Source: Seohaeicola zhoushanensis (GTDB lineage Bacteria; Pseudomonadota; Alphaproteobacteria; Rhodobacterales; Rhodobacteraceae). Taken from it: a DNA stretch of 64,000 nt. Under the pieces are notes generated by a model that worked only from the letters and a program-made list of their open reading frames with translations, had not been told where the DNA came from and did not search any database. This document shows positions 1 through 8,732 of the stretch, one piece after another. The stretch covers positions 107,098-171,097 of the forward strand of contig NZ_BNCJ01000003.1 of NCBI RefSeq assembly GCF_014656415.1, read 5' to 3'. Each line of letters starts with the position of its first letter. Position 1 is the stretch's first letter. The position numbers and the translations under genes were made by a program.

Positions 1-45
1 GTCGACAATCCCGTCATGCGACCGCAGTATCCCCGCCAATGGGAA

Positions 46-63
46 GGCGGCCCGAGTGCCGCC
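46..63. other. small hairpin upstream of the TAXI gene
   Basis: GGCGGC and GCCGCC flank a 6-nt loop (6-bp stem). The hairpin ends 20 nt before the start of the TAXI gene. It may be the end of an upstream transcription unit or a leader element. No T-tract follows, and nothing else is recognisable in bases 1-82. Confidence 0.3.
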
Positions 64-82
64 CAGGAGTGGAGGAAACCCA

Positions 83-1030
83 ATGAAATTCGTTGCATTC
101 AGCTGTGCGCTCGCCTTGGCGTTTGGCGCGACCTCGGCCGGGGCCGAGACGCGTGTCACTTACAAGTCGGCCAAGAGCGGGTCGTCCTATTACCAGATGG
201 GCGTGGAACTGGCCGAGGCGATCAAGGCCGGCACCGATGGCAATGTCTCGGTTACCATCGAGGAGAGCCAGGGCTCGGTCCAGAACGTGATGGAGGTCCG
301 CGCGCGGGGTGGTGACTATGTCTTTACCACGCCGCCCTCGCTGGTCAGCGCCGCGCAGGGCGCGACCGGGCCGTTCGACGGCAAGGGCGACCCGAAATTC
401 GCCGAGATCCGCGCACTGTTCCCGATCCCCTCGCTGACCATGCATTTCGTCATGGCGAAGTCGGCGGACAACGGCTTTGCCAGCCTCGCCGACAAGACAA
501 TCCTGCTGGGCAAAGGCTCTTTCGGCGCGAAGGAAGGCGAGAAATACCTCACGCTCTTCGGGTTGGACGGCAAGGTCAAGATCGCCGACGCCGAGCTGTC
601 GAACGCGGTCAACGCGCTCAAGAACGGCCAGATCGACGGGTTCGTGACCGCCGGTTCCTTCCCCGCACCGAACGTGGTCGAGGCGGCGGCCTCGACCCCT
701 GTCACCATCCTGTCGATGACCGAGGATGAGGTCGCCCAGACCAAGAGCACCCGCGTGGTCATTCCGGCCGGCACCTATGCCGGGCAGGAGAGCGACGTCG
801 TGACCACCTCACTGCCGGTGGCAGCCTATACCACTACCCAGATGGATGATGACACCGCCTATACGCTGACAAAGACCTTCTGGGAGCAGAAGGCCGAGAT
901 GGCCGGCATCTCGCCCTGGTGGAACGGCGTGACCCCGGACCTGATGCAGAGCGTCAAGGCCGAGTTCCACCCCGGCGCGCTGCGCTATTACGCCGAGGCC
1001 GGTATCGCCGTTCCGGCGGCCAGCAAGTAA
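83..1030 (+). CDS. TAXI-family TRAP transporter substrate-binding protein
   Basis: Predicted 315-aa periplasmic binding protein that would capture a small organic acid or amino acid and deliver it to the membrane subunit encoded next. Residues 1-22 form a Sec signal peptide (hydrophobic core, AGA cleavage site). The mature start VTYKSAKSGSSYYQMG is typical of TAXI proteins (TRAP-associated extracytoplasmic immunogenic), as is the length. ATG at 83 is chosen because GGAGG lies 5-10 nt upstream and the signal peptide begins there; an upstream in-frame codon adds nine residues without an SD. The fused permease follows after a strong stem-loop. The ligand cannot be predicted. Confidence 0.9.
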   Translation: MKFVAFSCALALAFGATSAGAETRVTYKSAKSGSSYYQMGVELAEAIKAGTDGNVSVTIEESQGSVQNVMEVRARGGDYVFTTPPSLVSAAQGATGPFDGKGDPKFAEIRALFPIPSLTMHFVMAKSADNGFASLADKTILLGKGSFGAKEGEKYLTLFGLDGKVKIADAELSNAVNALKNGQIDGFVTAGSFPAPNVVEAAASTPVTILSMTEDEVAQTKSTRVVIPAGTYAGQESDVVTTSLPVAAYTTTQMDDDTAYTLTKTFWEQKAEMAGISPWWNGVTPDLMQSVKAEFHPGALRYYAEAGIAVPAASK

Positions 1031-1040
1031 CCACCCGCGC

Positions 1041-1064
1041 GGCGCGGCGCCCCGGCGCCGCGCC
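1041..1064 (+). promoter_or_regulatory. intercistronic stem-loop between TRAP binding protein and permease
   Basis: An 11-bp perfect GC stem (GGCGCGGCGCC paired with GGCGCCGCGCC) closes over a 2-nt gap, so the real loop would open by a pair or two. It sits in the 49-nt gap between the two TRAP genes. Such stems usually act as 3' mRNA stabilisers or partial terminators that give more binding protein than permease. That role is inferred here; there is no T-tract. Confidence 0.55.
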
Positions 1065-1079
1065 CGAACGGACCCGACA

Positions 1080-2864
1080 ATGCCCTCATCCCCCTTCGAA
1101 CGCGTCCGAACCGGCGCCTGGATCGCCTTCGCGCTGCTGCTGGTCGCGTTTCACCTCGGCCTGGTCTTCTCCGGGCTGGTGGCGAACCTGGTCAGCCGGC
1201 CGCTGCACATGGCGCTGATCCTGCCCTTTGCGCTGGTCTACAGCGCCAAGCCTGGCTGGCAGCGATGGACCGGCGCCGTCATTGCGGCAGTCGGCATCGC
1301 GGCGGCGCTCTGGGTGGCGCTGAACAACCAGCGGCTTGGGGATCAATACGGCTTCCTCGAAGGACCGGCGCAGATCGCCATCGCCGTCGCCCTGCTGGGC
1401 GTGGTGCTCGAGACCGCGCGCCGGGCGATCGGCTGGCCGCTGCCGCTGGTGGCCTTCGCCGCACTGCTCTACGGGCTGTTCGGCCAGTATATTCCGGGCG
1501 AGTTCGGCCATTCCGGCACGCCGCTGGCAAGCTTCCTCGGCACGCTGACCATTGCCGAGGGCGGCATCTGGGGTAGCCTGACCGGCGTGTCGGTCAATGT
1601 CGTCGCCGTTTTCGTGATTTTCGGTGCGGTGCTGAACGCCGGCGAAGCCGGGCTCGGCTTCATGAACCTCGCCTCGGCGGCGGCGGGCCGGCTCAAGGGC
1701 GGCGCGGCGAAGGTCTCGGTGCTCTCCTCGGCGCTCTTCGGGTCGATCTCGGGCTCGGCCTCGGCCAATGTCGCCTCGACCGGGGCGGTGACGCTGCCGG
1801 CGATGACGCGGCTTGGCTATCCCAAGCGGCTGGCCGCGGCGGTCGAGGCGGTGGCCTCGTCGGGCGGGCAGATCATGCCGCCGCTGATGGGGGCCGGCGC
1901 CTTTGTCATGGTCGAGTTGACCGGCGTCCCCTATTCCGACATCGTCGCCGCCGCGCTGCTGCCGGCGCTGCTGTATTTCCTGGCCGTCTGGCTGGGGATC
2001 AACGCCTATGCCCGGCGGTTCGAGCTGAGGGGCATAGAGGCCGCCGACCGCCCCCGCAGCCGCGACGTGATCGTCACCTCGATGTTCTTCCTGGTGCCCT
2101 TCGCCATCCTGCTGGGCGCCATGTTCGGCATCGGGTTCACCCCGGAGTATGCCGCGGCGCTGGCGATCCTGGCGGCGGCGGTGCTGCTGCTGTTCAACGC
2201 CGAGTTCACCTTTGCCCCGGCGCAGATTGCCAGCCGGGTCGGTTCGGCGCTGCTGAACGCCGCCGCGCAGGTGGCGATGATCGCCTCGATCATCCTCTGC
2301 GCCTCGATCGTCGTGGGGGTGCTGTCGATCACCGGGCTGGGGGTGAAGATCACCTCGCTGATCCTCGAAGGCTCGGGCGGCTATCTCTGGCCCTCGCTGC
2401 TGCTGACCGCGCTGGCCTGCCTGGTGCTGGGCATGGAGGTGCCGACCACCGCCGCATACGTGATCTGCGTCTCGGTCGCGGGGCCTGCCCTGATGAAGCT
2501 GGGGCTGGAACCCTTGCAGGCGCATCTCTTCGTGTTCTGGTATGCGATCCTGTCGACGATCACCCCGCCGGTCTGCGGCGCGGTCTTCATCGCCGCCGGG
2601 ATGATAGGCGAGAACTGGCTGAAGGTCGCGCTGACGGCGATGGCGCTGGGGGTCGGGCTCTACGTGATCCCGCTTGGTATGATCGCCAACCCGGCGCTGA
2701 TCGAACTGTCGAGCGAGCCGCTCGCCGCACTCTGGGCCGCGCTCAGGATCGCCGTGGGACTGGGGTTCCTGTCCTGGGGGCTGATCGCGGTGCGGCGGCC
2801 GGTTCCGACCGCCCTGGCCTGCCTGGCCGGGCTGGCGGTGATCTTCGCCGGAGCCTGGTTCTGA
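1080..2864 (+). CDS. TRAP transporter fused permease (DctQM fusion, TAXI type)
   Basis: 594-aa integral membrane protein with about 16 hydrophobic segments. The N-terminal ~180 residues correspond to the small DctQ subunit and the rest to the large DctM ion-coupled channel. The DctM part shows the SGSASANVASTGAVTLPAM region (about residues 224-242) and GGQIMPPLMGAGAF, typical of 4TM/12TM fused TRAP permeases that pair with TAXI binding proteins. It would drive Na+-coupled uptake of the ligand bound by the upstream protein. ATG at 1080 lies 49 nt after the binding-protein stop. Length is normal for the fused family. Confidence 0.9.
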   Translation: MPSSPFERVRTGAWIAFALLLVAFHLGLVFSGLVANLVSRPLHMALILPFALVYSAKPGWQRWTGAVIAAVGIAAALWVALNNQRLGDQYGFLEGPAQIAIAVALLGVVLETARRAIGWPLPLVAFAALLYGLFGQYIPGEFGHSGTPLASFLGTLTIAEGGIWGSLTGVSVNVVAVFVIFGAVLNAGEAGLGFMNLASAAAGRLKGGAAKVSVLSSALFGSISGSASANVASTGAVTLPAMTRLGYPKRLAAAVEAVASSGGQIMPPLMGAGAFVMVELTGVPYSDIVAAALLPALLYFLAVWLGINAYARRFELRGIEAADRPRSRDVIVTSMFFLVPFAILLGAMFGIGFTPEYAAALAILAAAVLLLFNAEFTFAPAQIASRVGSALLNAAAQVAMIASIILCASIVVGVLSITGLGVKITSLILEGSGGYLWPSLLLTALACLVLGMEVPTTAAYVICVSVAGPALMKLGLEPLQAHLFVFWYAILSTITPPVCGAVFIAAGMIGENWLKVALTAMALGVGLYVIPLGMIANPALIELSSEPLAALWAALRIAVGLGFLSWGLIAVRRPVPTALACLAGLAVIFAGAWF

Positions 2865-2907
2865 CCCGTCTCAGGGGGAGGCGCCGCGCGGTCCGGTGAT
2901 CGACCTC

Positions 2908-2937
2908 CCGTCCCGCGCATGGCCCTGCGCGGGACGG
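2908..2937. terminator. bidirectional hairpin between convergent genes
   Basis: Perfect 12-bp stem (CCGTCCCGCGCA / TGCGCGGGACGG) with a 6-nt loop, in the gap between the convergent TRAP permease and E1-like genes. No T-run follows on either strand, so termination would be weak or Rho-assisted. Confidence 0.5.
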
Positions 2938-2952
2938 CAACGGCCACCGGTT

Positions 2953-5277
2953 CTACGCCGACCGCAGGCGACGGCCCGGTGTCAGTTGCTCCACCGCCTG
3001 CCAGATCGCGTCACGGTCGATGCGGAAATGGCGGTAGAGATCCTGGATGGTGCCGGTCTGACCGAAGGCCGCCACGCCAAGCGGGATCACCCGGTGCCCC
3101 GAGACCGACCCCAGCCAGGACAGCGCCAGCGGATGTCCGTCGAGCGCGGTGACCAGAGCGCAGTCGCGTGGCACCCCGGCCAGCAGCCGCTCCACCGGCG
3201 AAAGCTGCTGCGCCCCGCCCCTGGCCCGCTCGACCAGCGCAGAGGACCATTGCGCGTGTAGCCGGTCGGCCGAGGTCACCGCCAGCACCCCGATATCCCG
3301 GCGGGCATCGGCGAGGAAGCCGGCGGCCGCGATGACCTCGGGCGCGACGGTGCCCTGGTAGACCAACACCACCTCGCAATTCGGCCCCGGCGGACGAAGC
3401 CAGTAGGCGCCATCCAGCACGCCCTGACGGAAGCCCTCGTCCGAGCGCGGCCCGATCTGCTCGATCGGGTTGGTCGAGAGCCGCAGATAGACGGACCCGC
3501 CCTCCTCGGCCTGGAGATGCTCAAAGGCCCATTCCATGATGACCGACAGCTCGTCGGCGAAGGCCGGTTCGAAGGAGGTCAGCCCCGGCTGTGAAATGCC
3601 CACCAGCGGCGTCCCGATCGACTGGTGCGCCCCGCCCTCGGGGGCCAGCGTCACCCCCGAGGGCGTGCCCACGATAAGGAAACGCGCGTCCTGGTAGCAG
3701 GCATAGTTCAAGGCGTCGTGCCCCCGTGCAACGAAGGGGTCGTAGACTGTCCCGATGGGCAGCAGGCGCTCCCCGAACAGCGAATGCGACAGCCCCGCCG
3801 CGGCGAGCGCGAGGAAGAGGTTCATCTCGGCGATGCCGAGTTCGAGGTGCTGCCCGTCCGGTGCAAAGTCCCATTTCGCGGTCGAGGGGATCTGCGCCTT
3901 GCGGAAGAGGTCTTCCTGCGGGCTGCGCGCGAAGAGCTTGCGCCGGTTCACCCAGGGTCCGAGGCTGGTGGTGCCGGTCACGTCGGGCGAAGTGGTGATG
4001 ATGCGCTCGGCCAGCGGCCCGTCCGAGCGGGCGATGCCATCGAGGATCTTGCCGAAGGCCATCTGGGTGGAGATTTCACGATCCTTCGGGGCCGCAAGCG
4101 CCGGCACGGCGACCGGAGCGCTGGCGTGGCGGCGTGCGCCCTGGCGGAAGAAGGGCACCTGGTCGAGGAAGGCGCGGAAGGCCGGCACGTCAGGGACCGT
4201 TTCGAACAGATCCCACTCGGCCCCCTCCGCGACCCCCATATGGCGCTGCCATTCGGCCATTTGCGCCTTGGTCATCAGGCCACCGTGGTTGTCCTTGTGC
4301 CCGGCGATCGGCGTACCCCAGCCCTTGATCGTATAGGCCAGGAAGCAGGTGGGCCGGTCGTGGTCGATGGCGGCGAAGGCCTCGGCCATGGTGTCGACGC
4401 AGTTGCCGCCGAGGTTCTCCATCAGCGCCGCCAGTTCATCGTCGCTGCGCCGCTCGATCAGGGCGCTCACCTCGCCCTGGTCGCCGAGGTCGTCCATCAG
4501 CCGCTTGCGCCATACCTTGCCGCCCTGGAAGGTCAGCGCCGAGTAGAGCTGGTTCGGACAGGCATCGATCCAGTCGCGCAGGGCCGCGCCGCCGGGTTCG
4601 GCAAAGGCGGCGCGCTGCAGGCGACCGTATTTCAGGCGCACGACCTCCCAGCCGAAGGCGTCGAAGATCTTCTCGATCCGGCCCCAAAGCCCCTCACGCA
4701 CCACCCCGTCCAGCGACTGGCGGTTATAGTCGATGATCCACCAGCAGTTGCGCAGGTCGTTCTTCCAGCCTTCCTGTAGGCATTCGTAGACATTGCCCTC
4801 GTCCATCTCGGCATCGCCGACCAGCGCGACCATGCGCCCCTCGGGCACCGCCGCACCCCAGGTCTTGGCGCGGACATAGTCCTGCATGATCGAGGCAAAG
4901 GCGGTCATCGCGACGCCGAGGCCGACCGAGCCGGTCGAGAAATCCACGTCGTCGACGTCCTTGGTGCGGCTCGGGTAGGACTGGGCGCCGCCATAGCCGC
5001 GAAAGGCCTCGAGCTTGTCGCGAGTCTGGTTGCCCATGAGATACTGCATCGCATGAAACACCGGCGAGGCATGGGGTTTGACCGCGACCCTGTCCTGCGG
5101 CCGCAGCGCCGAGAAGTAGAGCGCCGTCATGATCGACACCATCGAGGCCGAGGAGGCCTGGTGCCCGCCGACCTTGATGCCGTCGGGGTTGGGGCGGATG
5201 TGGTTGGCGTGGTGGATCATCCAGTGCGAAAGCCACAGCAGGCGGCGTTCGACGGTCTTGAGATGCGAAACGGACAT
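2953..5277 (-). CDS. pyruvate-dehydrogenase E1-like (AceE/MdeB-type) 2-oxoacid dehydrogenase
   Basis: 774-aa thiamine-diphosphate enzyme of the homodimeric E1/transketolase superfamily. The N-terminal half has HPNPDGIKVGGHQASSAS-like features and the TPP-binding stretch GDAEMDEGN ... IIDYN (residues about 161-196). The C-terminal half has the pyrimidine-binding and transketolase C-terminal regions. It is shorter than E. coli AceE (about 890 aa) and matches MdeB, the proposed 2-ketobutyrate dehydrogenase E1 of Pseudomonas, which is also partnered with an Lrp-type regulator. No E2 or E3 gene is nearby, so it would have to borrow those or work as a stand-alone decarboxylase. The substrate is inferred. 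It is divergent from the Lrp gene. Confidence 0.75.
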   Translation of the reverse strand: MSVSHLKTVERRLLWLSHWMIHHANHIRPNPDGIKVGGHQASSASMVSIMTALYFSALRPQDRVAVKPHASPVFHAMQYLMGNQTRDKLEAFRGYGGAQSYPSRTKDVDDVDFSTGSVGLGVAMTAFASIMQDYVRAKTWGAAVPEGRMVALVGDAEMDEGNVYECLQEGWKNDLRNCWWIIDYNRQSLDGVVREGLWGRIEKIFDAFGWEVVRLKYGRLQRAAFAEPGGAALRDWIDACPNQLYSALTFQGGKVWRKRLMDDLGDQGEVSALIERRSDDELAALMENLGGNCVDTMAEAFAAIDHDRPTCFLAYTIKGWGTPIAGHKDNHGGLMTKAQMAEWQRHMGVAEGAEWDLFETVPDVPAFRAFLDQVPFFRQGARRHASAPVAVPALAAPKDREISTQMAFGKILDGIARSDGPLAERIITTSPDVTGTTSLGPWVNRRKLFARSPQEDLFRKAQIPSTAKWDFAPDGQHLELGIAEMNLFLALAAAGLSHSLFGERLLPIGTVYDPFVARGHDALNYACYQDARFLIVGTPSGVTLAPEGGAHQSIGTPLVGISQPGLTSFEPAFADELSVIMEWAFEHLQAEEGGSVYLRLSTNPIEQIGPRSDEGFRQGVLDGAYWLRPPGPNCEVVLVYQGTVAPEVIAAAGFLADARRDIGVLAVTSADRLHAQWSSALVERARGGAQQLSPVERLLAGVPRDCALVTALDGHPLALSWLGSVSGHRVIPLGVAAFGQTGTIQDLYRHFRIDRDAIWQAVEQLTPGRRLRSA

Positions 5278-5414
5278 GCGCTGCAGCCTCCTTGCAGTCG
5301 TTTCCGCGGTTTTCGCTCAGATCGGGGAGTGAAACCTTGCGTTTTGCGCCTGAATTGGGAGAGATATAGCCATATCAACTAGAGATTCCGTACTTCTTGG
5401 AGATATCAGACAGC
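5278..5414. promoter_or_regulatory. divergent promoter region, E1-like gene / Lrp gene
   Basis: 137-bp divergent intergenic region, AT-richer around 5350-5400 (ATATAGCCATATCAACTAG), as expected for an Lrp/AsnC-controlled divergent promoter. I can point to no defined operator. The minus-strand start is preceded by GGAGGCTGCAGCGC, an SD for the E1-like gene. Confidence 0.4.
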
Positions 5415-5867
5415 ATGGACGAACTCGATGGCCGAATCCTGCGGGCATTGCGGCAGGATGGGCGGATCTCGATCACCGACCTGGCCGCGAAGGTCGGGCT
5501 GAGTGCCACGCCCGTTGCCCGCCGCGTCCGGCAGTTGGAGGAGGACGGCGTCATCACCGGCTATTCGGCCGAGATCGACGAGGCGAAGGTCGGCAGCGGG
5601 TTCTCGGTCTTCGTCTCGGTCAAGCTGGACCGGCAGATCGACGAGGCCCTTGCCACCTTCGAGAAAGCGATCGGCGAGTTTCCCGAAGTGGTCGACTGCT
5701 GGCTGATGACGGGCAATCGCGATTACCTGATGCGCGTCGCCACCGCCGATCTGGTCGCATTCGAGCGGTTTCTCATCAACCGGCTGACGCGCGTGCCCTG
5801 CGTGGCCTCGATCGAATCCTCGATCCCGCTGCGCCGGGTCAAGTCGGGGCAGTCGCTCCCGGCCTGA
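5415..5867 (+). CDS. Lrp/AsnC family transcriptional regulator
   Basis: 150-aa regulator. The N-terminal AsnC-type helix-turn-helix covers about residues 3-60 (LAAKVGLSATPVARRVRQLE is the recognition region). The rest is the alphabeta RAM/ligand-binding domain with the typical PEVVDCWLMTGNRDYL signature. Amino acids or 2-oxoacids are the usual effectors. It faces the E1-like gene, and the MdeR/MdeB precedent suggests it activates that gene. ATG at 5415 gives the standard length; a TTG six codons upstream is possible. Confidence 0.9.
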   Translation: MDELDGRILRALRQDGRISITDLAAKVGLSATPVARRVRQLEEDGVITGYSAEIDEAKVGSGFSVFVSVKLDRQIDEALATFEKAIGEFPEVVDCWLMTGNRDYLMRVATADLVAFERFLINRLTRVPCVASIESSIPLRRVKSGQSLPA

Positions 5868-5922
5868 ACCGCAGATTGCGTGTTTGCTACGATCACGGCA
5901 GGCAGGACCCGCCGCTGCACCG

Positions 5923-6534
5923 TCATGCCAGCGGCGCGCAGCCCTGCCGCAGGTTGCGAACGAACTGCCGGGCGACATCGGTCGCCGTCAACCCGCCGCC
6001 TTCGCGGAACCAGAAGGGCGCGAAGTTGAGCGACCCGAGCACCTGCAGCCGCAGCACGTTCGGCTGGACGTCGGGCCGCAGGTCGAGGCCGGCGAAGAGG
6101 TCGCGGAAGACGTCCTCGTAGCGGCTGCGCTGTTCTTTGATCTGCTCGTTGATCGCGCCACGCTCTTCCGGGAAGTTCGGCGAGATGATGTTGACGAGGT
6201 TGCGGCTTTCGATCAGCCCCTCGAAATGCGCGACAGCAGCGTTTTCCAGCTTTTCCCACGGCGTCTTGCCGGCCTCGATGGCCTCGACCACGCGGTCATA
6301 CATCCGGTCCACCACGCGCTGGTGGATCTCAATGAGCATGTCCTCCTTGGACTTGAAATGGTGGTAGAGCGAGCCGGGCAGGATGTTGACCGCCGCCGCG
6401 ATATCCCGCATCGACGTGCCCTCGAAGCCCTTCTGGGCGATCAGGTCGGCTGCCTTGCGCAGCAGTTCCTCGCGGCGGCTCTCGCTTTTCGAGCCCTTGC
6501 CGTCCTGCCGGGGCTTCACGTTCGGGTTTCCCAC
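5923..6534 (-). CDS. TetR family transcriptional regulator
   Basis: About 203 aa. The N-terminal TetR helix-turn-helix is clear (AADLIAQKGFEGTSMRDIA followed by ILPGSLYHHFKSKEDML), with a helical ligand-binding domain after it. No ATG precedes the HTH. GTG at 6534 has GAGG 7 nt upstream and is preferred; GTG at 6519 is the alternative. The gene is divergent from the enoyl-CoA hydratase, and the shared 15-bp element at 6587-6601 lies between them, so autoregulation is likely. Two more copies of the element at the other divergent promoters up to 17.5 kb make it the probable local repressor of the whole CoA-pathway region. An acyl-CoA effector is inferred. Confidence 0.85.
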   Translation of the reverse strand: MGNPNVKPRQDGKGSKSESRREELLRKAADLIAQKGFEGTSMRDIAAAVNILPGSLYHHFKSKEDMLIEIHQRVVDRMYDRVVEAIEAGKTPWEKLENAAVAHFEGLIESRNLVNIISPNFPEERGAINEQIKEQRSRYEDVFRDLFAGLDLRPDVQPNVLRLQVLGSLNFAPFWFREGGGLTATDVARQFVRNLRQGCAPLA

Positions 6535-6586
6535 TGGCTGTGACCTCGCTGCTGCTCGACCTGTCGGGTCGCTGGACTGCCAACTT

Positions 6587-6601
6587 ATCAAATGTTTGTT
6601 T
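6587..6601. promoter_or_regulatory. TetR operator candidate, copy 1
   Basis: ATCA-AA-TGTTTGTTT, located between the tetR and enoyl-CoA hydratase genes. It shares the TGTTTGTTT half and 2-nt spacing with copies at 13902 and 17457; its left half is ATCA rather than AACA. Confidence 0.6.
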
Positions 6602-6654
6602 GTTATTCCATAGCGGATGTGCTGTGATTGTCCAAACAGTCAGGAAAGCGAACT

Positions 6655-7464
6655 TTGCCCCAAGGTAGCGTCAAATTAAGGTCGGATGGCGACATTTCTC
6701 ACCTGTCCTTCAGCAACCCCGACGATGGGCTGATGGATGAGGCCATGGAGCGCGAATTTCTCGCCGCCATCGAGACGGTCATCGCCAGTCAGACCCCCGC
6801 CTGCGTCCTCTCCGGCGAGACGCCCGGTTACTTCGTCCGCCACTACGATCTCAAGGTCCTCGAGCGGCGCGCCGAGTGGATGGCGCGGAAAGGCCTTCAG
6901 TTCAGCGCCGACAGGCCGGTGCCCGAGGCCCCCATCCACACCGCCACGCGCCTGATGGAAACTTCCGGCACGGTCTTCTTCGCGGCGTTGAACGGCACGG
7001 CAATGGGCGGCGGCTTCGAGATCGCGCTGGCCTGCGATTTCCGCCTTGTGCAACAGGGGCCATTTGTCTTCGGGCTGCCCGAGATCAACCTCGGGCTGCT
7101 GCCGGGGGCCGGCGGAACCCAGCGTTTGCCAGAATTGGTCGGGCCGGCGCGCGCGCTGGAGATCGCCCTGCTGGGCGAAACGCTCGACCCCGCCGCGCTG
7201 GTCGCCGCCGGGCTGGCCACGGGCCCGCTGCGCGAGGATGCGGTAGCGGCGGCGACGGAGCTGGCGCGTCGGATCGCCAAGCAACCCACCCCCGCCCCCG
7301 CGCATATCAAGTCGCTGGTGCGCGCGGCGGCGGCAATCGGGCCGCAGGAGGCGCGGTTCGGTGCCGAGCGCGCCCTGTTCTGCGACCTGATGCTGCGCGA
7401 GCGCAGCCGCGAGCTGGTGCGCGAGGGGGCGGCCGGCCGCCGGAGCATCACCGACCTGCCCTGA
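6655..7464 (+). CDS. enoyl-CoA hydratase/isomerase family protein
   Basis: About 269 aa, crotonase fold. The oxyanion-hole and catalytic regions are present: ALNGTAMGGGFEIALACDF and LPEINLGLLPGAGGTQRLPE. Both glutamates typical of true hydratases are there (GGGFE and LPE). It would hydrate a 2-enoyl-CoA in beta-oxidation. TTG at 6655 is chosen because AGGAAAG lies 6 nt upstream; another TTG at 6628 lacks an SD. It is alone on the plus strand, divergent from tetR and convergent with the thiolase 7 nt away, so it is controlled by the first TetR-type site. Confidence 0.85.
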   Translation: MPQGSVKLRSDGDISHLSFSNPDDGLMDEAMEREFLAAIETVIASQTPACVLSGETPGYFVRHYDLKVLERRAEWMARKGLQFSADRPVPEAPIHTATRLMETSGTVFFAALNGTAMGGGFEIALACDFRLVQQGPFVFGLPEINLGLLPGAGGTQRLPELVGPARALEIALLGETLDPAALVAAGLATGPLREDAVAAATELARRIAKQPTPAPAHIKSLVRAAAAIGPQEARFGAERALFCDLMLRERSRELVREGAAGRRSITDLP

Positions 7465-7471
7465 GGCGCGC

Positions 7472-8731
7472 TCAGGCGCCGGGGGCCTCGAGCAGGATGA
7501 CCGAACAGGCGGCCTCGTCGAAGCCGATGACGCCGCCGCCGTTCTCGGCCAGGGCGATGTCGGCCTTCTGCGCCTGACGCTCGCCCGCCTCGCTGCGCAG
7601 TTGCAGCGCCAGTTCGTGGATCATTGACAGGCCCGTTGCGCCCACCGGGTGGCCCTTGGACACCAGCCCGCCGGAGAGGTTCACCGGCAACCGGCCACCC
7701 AGCCGGGTATGCCCCTCGGCCACGAAGGCGCCGCCCTTGCCGTCCTCAGCGAAGCCCAGCATTTCCAGCTGGAATATCTCGCAGAAGGAGGTGGCGTCAT
7801 GTACCTCTACCAGGTCGACGTCGGCGGCGCTCAGGCCCGCCTTGGCATAGGCCTTCTGCGCGGCGACCCGGCTGAGGCCCGGCTCGCTCGCGGCGCGATA
7901 CTTGCCGCCGGTCAGCACCGAGCCGCGCACCTTGATCGCGCGCTCGCGCACCGCTCGGTCCATGCCGGCCAGCCTGTCGCCAGAGACCAGCAGCGCCGCC
8001 GCCGCGCCGTCGCCGATGGGGGCGCACATGGCGCGCGTCAGCGGCCAGGAGACCTCGCGGTCGGCCAGGGCCTCGTCGACCGAGACCTCGAAGCGATATT
8101 GCGCCTTGGGGTTCATCGAGCCGTGCCAATGGTTCTTCGAGGCGGCGATGGCGATCTGTTCCTGGGTCGTGCCGTGGTGCTTCATGTGCCAGGCCGCCTG
8201 CATGGCGTAGGTGTTCATGAAGACCGTGCCGCCGCCGCCGTTCGGCTCGAACGGCTTGCCGGCCTCGTGCCCCATCTCGGCGTAGTAGCTGTGCCATTCC
8301 TCGGGATCGAGTTGGTCGATGCCGCCTTCGAAGATTTCCAGCGTGCGCCCGCCGTCGCCGGCGAAGAAGGTCTTTTCCACGCCGATGGCCATGGACATCT
8401 CCATGTCGCCCGAGGCCACGTCCTTCCACGCGCCGTGGAAGGCCATGGAGGCGGTGGCGCAGCCGCCCTCGACGTTGATCATCGGGACGCGTTCGGGAAA
8501 CAGCCCCTCGCGCACGAGCGGGGTGAAACAGACCTGTCCGCGGATGTTGCGCTGGCCGAAGGTGCCCATGCCGCAATTGCCGAACCAGGCCTGTTCGATG
8601 TCGCTGCCGCTGTCCAGCCCGGCGTCGCGGAGCATGTCGAGATAGGCCTCGCGCGCGAGGGCCTTGAAGCTGTCCTGCGGGCGTTTGCCGAAGGCGGTGC
8701 AGGAGGTGCCGATTACATAGACGTCGCGCAT
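7472..8731 (-). CDS. SCP2-type thiolase (lipid-transfer-protein thiolase family)
   Basis: 419-aa thiolase. The nucleophile Cys91 is in VEGGCATAS; an EVHDATSFCE segment replaces the NEAFA of classical thiolases, which marks the SCP2/lipid-transfer group; and GHPVGATG is near the C-terminus. These enzymes cleave 3-ketoacyl-CoAs, often branched or side-chain substrates, or take part in retro-aldol complexes. It is the last gene of a five-gene minus-strand operon (P450, thiolase, ligase, enoyl reductase, this gene), with 1 nt between it and the preceding reductase. Confidence 0.85.
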   Translation of the reverse strand: MRDVYVIGTSCTAFGKRPQDSFKALAREAYLDMLRDAGLDSGSDIEQAWFGNCGMGTFGQRNIRGQVCFTPLVREGLFPERVPMINVEGGCATASMAFHGAWKDVASGDMEMSMAIGVEKTFFAGDGGRTLEIFEGGIDQLDPEEWHSYYAEMGHEAGKPFEPNGGGGTVFMNTYAMQAAWHMKHHGTTQEQIAIAASKNHWHGSMNPKAQYRFEVSVDEALADREVSWPLTRAMCAPIGDGAAAALLVSGDRLAGMDRAVRERAIKVRGSVLTGGKYRAASEPGLSRVAAQKAYAKAGLSAADVDLVEVHDATSFCEIFQLEMLGFAEDGKGGAFVAEGHTRLGGRLPVNLSGGLVSKGHPVGATGLSMIHELALQLRSEAGERQAQKADIALAENGGGVIGFDEAACSVILLEAPGA

Positions 8732-8732
8732 G

